In this document: piece by piece, positions 4,928 to 7,888 of the stretch | How positions within the stretch are numbered: the stretch's first letter is position 1 | Layout: each line of letters begins with the position of its first letter | DNA from: Chloroflexota bacterium | Lineage (GTDB): Bacteria; Chloroflexota; Dehalococcoidia; Lucifugimonadales; VGZR01 | Direction: 5' to 3' | DNA: 7,888 bases | NCBI GenBank assembly: GCA_027625225.1 | Contig: JAQBWG010000080.1 | Coordinates: 1-7,888, forward strand | Translations under genes and position numbers: made by a program | The notes under the pieces: model-generated | Database searches by the model: none | Seen by the model: the letters and a program-made list of their open reading frames with translations, nothing else | Told to the model about the DNA's origin: nothing

Positions 4928-7138
4928 ATGGAAAAATCCCCTTCCCTACTATTCGAGCGCTGGCCGCGCTTCGCGACGCGCCATCCCTGGCGGGTGATTA
5001 CCGGAGCTGTCGCGCTTATCGTTATCGTCGCGGTGATTGCCATGACGGCAGGAGGCGAGTTCTCGAACAGCTTCTCGATTCCGGGCACGGAGTCGCAGCA
5101 GGTCATTGACCTGCTGACGGAGCGGTTCCCGCAGCAGTCTGGCAGCTCGGCAACGGTGGTAATACGGACCGATACGAACTTCGACGACCCGGCGGTTAAG
5201 ACGGAGGTCGAGGCACTTATCGAAGACCTGTCGGTACTACCCGACGTGGTGGGTGTGGTGTCGCCATACGGCCAACAAGGCTCGATATCGCCGGACGGGG
5301 ATATCGCACGCTTCAGTGTGTTCTACGGAATACAGGCGTTCGACATTACTCCCGACAGCTACGAGTCGCTGACACACGTTCGGGAGGAGTTCGATTCGGA
5401 CGCCTTCCAGGTTGAGCTGGGAGGAGAGATACCGACAGCTGGCGGACAGGAACCGCCGGGCAGCTCGGAGCTTATTGGCGTCATCGCGGCGGTCATCATT
5501 TTGCTGATAGCGTTCGGTTCGGTGATTGCGATGGGGCTTCCCATCATCACGGCGCTGGCAGGTCTGATACCAGGGTTCATGCTGATAACGATACTCTCGG
5601 CGTTCGCCGATATGCCGTCGTTCACGACGCAGTTCGGGGCAATGATTGGCATCGGTGTGGGCATCGACTATTCACTGCTTGTAGTCAACAGGTTCCGCGA
5701 GGCGATGAGCCGGGGCTACGAGCTGGACAATGCGATAGTCCTGGCCGCGTCCACGGCGGGCCGATCGGTACTGTTCGCTGGCTCGGTGGTGGTTATCGCA
5801 CTGCTGGGGCTGTGGACGGTGGGTATACCGTTCGTGTCGTACCTGGGTACGGCGGCCGCAATACTGGTGGCCTGCACGGTCGTCATCGCGGTGTTTGTGC
5901 TTCCGGCGGTGCTACGACTGCTGGGGCCGCACATCAACCGGTGGACGATTCCGGGACTCACGGCGTCGAACGTCATCTCGGAAACAAGTTTTGCCATGCG
6001 ATGGGCCCGCAACATTCAGCGCAGGCCCATCCTGTTCCTGCTAGGCGGTGTCGCGGTGGCGGTGCTGCTGGCGTTGCCGGTGCTTAGCCTTCGGCTCGGT
6101 TCGGCAGATGCGGGCAGCGGACCGCTGTCGTCCACGACACGGCGGGCCTACGACCTCCTGTCGGAAGGATTCGGGCCGGGATTCAACGGACCGATTCTGA
6201 TTGCGGTGGGGATTGACGACCCGGCGGCGTTGGACAAGGTGAACGGGCTGCCGGACGTGATACGTGAAGTGGACAACGTGGTGGTGGTAACACCGCCGCA
6301 GTTCAACACGGAAGACCCGGCGGATGCGACGGCGGCCATCATCACGGTCATTCCGGGCACGTCGCCGCAGGACGAGAAGACAGACACGCTGGTGCACGAG
6401 CTACGCGAGCTGATGCCAACAACCATGGAAGGCAGCGGCGCGCAGGCGCTGGTGGGCGGCGCAACAGCGGCGTTCATCGATATCGCGGACAAGATAAACC
6501 GGGGTATGCCGATATTCTTCCTGGCGGTCATCGGACTGAGCATGCTTCTGCTGGCGATGGTGTTCCGCTCCGTGGTAGTGCCCATCAAGGCAGCGCTGAT
6601 GATTCTGGTGTCGGTGGCGGCGGCGTTCGGTGTGCTGGTGGCGGTGTTCCAGTGGGGCTGGCTGGGCGGACTGCTGGGCGTGGACAGCACAGGGCCGATA
6701 GAGTCGTTCCTGCCGATGATGATGTTCGCGGTGCTGTTCGGGCTTTCTATGGACTACGAGGTGTTTCTGGTCACACGGATGCACGAGGAGTACCAGCGCA
6801 CGAAGAATAACAGCGAGGCGGTGTCGCGCGGTCAGGCGACGACGATGCGGGTCATCCTCGCAGCGGCGGCAATCATGACTGCGGTGTTCGCCAGCTTTAT
6901 CATCGTGGACGAGCGGGTCATCAAGGAGTTCGGCATCGGACTGGCAACGGCCATCTTCGTGGACGCGGTGCTGGTGAGAATGGTGCTGGTGCCTTCGATC
7001 ATGCACCTGGTGGGCGACCGGACGTGGTGGTTCCCGAAGTGGCTGGACAAGCTGCTGCCTCGTTTGCACGTAGAGGCGGAGGAGGAGAAACTTTCGGGCG
7101 CACCGTCCGGAGAGACGGCGGCTGTTCCGGGGAACTAG
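4928..7138 (+). CDS. MMPL/RND-family membrane exporter
   Basis: Inner-membrane, probably proton-driven exporter of the MMPL branch of the RND superfamily, which moves lipids, hydrophobic metabolites or drugs. The 736-residue protein is complete and has the expected duplicated layout. TM1 at about 22-40; an extracytoplasmic domain 44-180; TM2-6 at about 181-330; TM7 at about 366-388; a second extracytoplasmic domain 390-525; TM8-12 at about 527-692; then a short acidic cytoplasmic tail. Both halves carry the MMPL proton-relay signature: GIGVGIDYSLLVVNRFRE with D247-Y248, and FGLSMDYEVFLVTRMHEEY with D609-Y610, equivalent to the paired Asp-Tyr of MmpL3. There is no long C-terminal domain as in mycobacterial MmpL3. 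ATG 4928 is chosen over TTG 4910. The gene diverges from marR and is single-gene, closed by a strong terminator, so MarR-controlled efflux is the likely role. Exported substrate unknown; related HpnN/hopanoid or antibiotic exporters cannot be excluded. Confidence 0.95.
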   Translation: MEKSPSLLFERWPRFATRHPWRVITGAVALIVIVAVIAMTAGGEFSNSFSIPGTESQQVIDLLTERFPQQSGSSATVVIRTDTNFDDPAVKTEVEALIEDLSVLPDVVGVVSPYGQQGSISPDGDIARFSVFYGIQAFDITPDSYESLTHVREEFDSDAFQVELGGEIPTAGGQEPPGSSELIGVIAAVIILLIAFGSVIAMGLPIITALAGLIPGFMLITILSAFADMPSFTTQFGAMIGIGVGIDYSLLVVNRFREAMSRGYELDNAIVLAASTAGRSVLFAGSVVVIALLGLWTVGIPFVSYLGTAAAILVACTVVIAVFVLPAVLRLLGPHINRWTIPGLTASNVISETSFAMRWARNIQRRPILFLLGGVAVAVLLALPVLSLRLGSADAGSGPLSSTTRRAYDLLSEGFGPGFNGPILIAVGIDDPAALDKVNGLPDVIREVDNVVVVTPPQFNTEDPADATAAIITVIPGTSPQDEKTDTLVHELRELMPTTMEGSGAQALVGGATAAFIDIADKINRGMPIFFLAVIGLSMLLLAMVFRSVVVPIKAALMILVSVAAAFGVLVAVFQWGWLGGLLGVDSTGPIESFLPMMMFAVLFGLSMDYEVFLVTRMHEEYQRTKNNSEAVSRGQATTMRVILAAAAIMTAVFASFIIVDERVIKEFGIGLATAIFVDAVLVRMVLVPSIMHLVGDRTWWFPKWLDKLLPRLHVEAEEEKLSGAPSGETAAVPGN

Positions 7139-7160
7139 CGAACAAACTACGCTACGAATC

Positions 7161-7198
7161 GAAAGAGGGCCGGTTTGATACCGGCCCTCTTTCTTTTT
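7161..7198 (+). terminator. Strong intrinsic terminator after the exporter gene
   Basis: A perfect 14-bp stem (7161-7174 with 7180-7193), GC-rich at its core (GAGGGCCGGT), a 5-nt loop TTGAT, then TTTTT at 7194-7198. It starts 22 nt after the exporter stop. It also ends 3 nt from the stop of the convergent N-formylglutamate amidohydrolase gene. Read on the minus strand it has only a short CTCTTTC tail, so it may work in both directions but is better on the plus strand. Confidence 0.93.
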
Positions 7199-7201
7199 GA
7201 G

Positions 7202-7888
7202 TTAGGTCAGAGCTTGTAGTGACTCACGCAGGCCAGGGAGTGTTGCTTCGACCACACGGGTGATGGCGTGGAGCTGGTCGTCGTAGGGTCGGCCCGTCCA
7301 CTCGTCCATGAAGAATTTCTTAAATTCGATAGCCAGGCAGCAGCCGCTATTCGGAAAGTTTTCGCTCACCCACTTCGACAGGTAGCCCCCGCCGAACTTG
7401 ACGTTCTCGCGCACGTCGAGCTTGCGTCCGAGGAAGTCGAAGGCCGCGGCGTCTGCGTTGAAGCGGTCGACGAGCGGCCCCCACAGTTCGCGGTTCATGT
7501 TGGCGGTGCCAACGTTCACCTCGGGGTTGGCCTGGGGGTCGTCGAACGGCGCGTCGGGGCCGAGCCGGTGGTGGTTGTAGGTGTGCAGGTCGAGCACGAC
7601 GAAGCGGCCATGGCGCTTTTCGGCAGCGGTGAGGATGCGGCGCATCTCGGCGTAGAAGCGGTCGTACTGGGCCAGCGAGTCGGTGACGACGCTGTCGGGC
7701 AGGTCGCTCTTCCACAGGTTCATGCCCCAGGCGTCTTCGGGCACCTGATAGACGGCCTTGTCGCGGGGACGGTTGAGGTCTACTTCGAAGCGGGAGCGCG
7801 AGGGGTTCAGGCGGGTATTGACGACGGACGTCCAAATCGAGGTGAAGGGGTCTTCCTCGCGGAGGCGTTCGGCGTCGGACAGCGCGGT
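7202..7888 (-). CDS. N-formylglutamate amidohydrolase (FGase) family protein, 5' end outside window
   Basis: Predicted cytoplasmic hydrolase; the name-giving reaction splits N-formyl-L-glutamate into glutamate and formate at the end of one histidine-degradation route, but many family members have unproven substrates. The open frame runs from the window edge to TAA at 7202-7204, giving 228 C-terminal residues; the start and the first zinc-binding motif are missing. Visible motifs, numbered from the edge: SRFEVDLNRPR (32-42), VVLDLHTYNHHR (97-108) with metal-ligand H102, GGGYLSKW (166-173), and CLAIEFKK (184-191) with a likely catalytic E188. A GTG at 7744 is in frame, but conserved family sequence continues upstream of it, so it is not the start. 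The gene is convergent with the exporter and shares its terminator region, so it belongs to a different transcription unit. No histidine-utilisation genes are visible next to it in the window. Family call firm; exact substrate uncertain. Confidence 0.9.
   Translation of the reverse strand, partial: TALSDAERLREEDPFTSIWTSVVNTRLNPSRSRFEVDLNRPRDKAVYQVPEDAWGMNLWKSDLPDSVVTDSLAQYDRFYAEMRRILTAAEKRHGRFVVLDLHTYNHHRLGPDAPFDDPQANPEVNVGTANMNRELWGPLVDRFNADAAAFDFLGRKLDVRENVKFGGGYLSKWVSENFPNSGCCLAIEFKKFFMDEWTGRPYDDQLHAITRVVEATLPGLRESLQALT

Noticed and set aside
6401..7069. Minus-strand open frame of 222 codons opposite the exporter
   Set aside because: His/Arg/Gln-rich product typical of an antisense shadow of a hydrophobic membrane-protein gene.
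1..7888. Search for mobile elements, CRISPR repeats, tRNAs, phage or defence genes
   Set aside because: No transposase, direct-repeat array, tRNA-like cloverleaf or recognisable defence protein was seen; every stretch longer than about 160 bases is covered by a supported gene.

Overview
The window is an ordinary-looking stretch of a moderately GC-rich bacterial chromosome. It is densely packed and has no RNA genes, insertion sequences, CRISPR arrays or phage genes that I can see. Seven protein-coding genes are supported, and the two at the window edges are cut off. Shine-Dalgarno sites and sigma70-like promoter elements are recognisable. The taxon cannot be fixed from the sequence. The mix of an MMPL exporter, a PhyH-type dioxygenase, a family-2 methyltransferase and an N-formylglutamate amidohydrolase would suit an environmental bacterium such as a Chloroflexota (Dehalococcoidia/SAR202-like) lineage, but that is a low-confidence guess.

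Layout. Minus strand, positions 4774 down to 1, five genes in one direction: a MarR-family regulator (4298-4774), a phytanoyl-CoA dioxygenase-like Fe(II)/2-oxoglutarate oxygenase (3263-4246), a SAM-dependent O-methyltransferase (2150-3160), a zinc-dependent succinylglutamate desuccinylase/aspartoacylase-type deacylase (1097-2137), and a dicarboxylate/amino acid:cation symporter (1-1040, C-terminus outside the window). Gaps are 51, 102, 12 and 56 bp, so they could be read as one operon. An extended -10 just upstream of the oxygenase and a small hairpin before the methyltransferase suggest extra control points.

Plus strand: an MMPL/RND-family exporter (4928-7138) diverges from marR and ends in a strong intrinsic terminator (7161-7198). 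Convergent to it on the minus strand is the C-terminal part of an N-formylglutamate amidohydrolase-family gene (7202-7888).

How it may work together (inference). The AT-rich 153-bp marR/exporter intergenic region carries a good marR promoter, a plausible exporter promoter and interleaved TTGA/TCAA half-sites that overlap the marR -35. That is the classic arrangement of a MarR repressor controlling itself and a divergent efflux pump. What is less usual is that the other side of the same control region leads into an oxygenase, a methyltransferase, a deacylase and a sodium-coupled uptake carrier. The set could take up, modify or deacylate a small acidic or acylated molecule while exporting a lipophilic or toxic form. 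The substrate is unknown. I found no clearly new type of biological system; this regulator-centred cluster is the most interesting signal.
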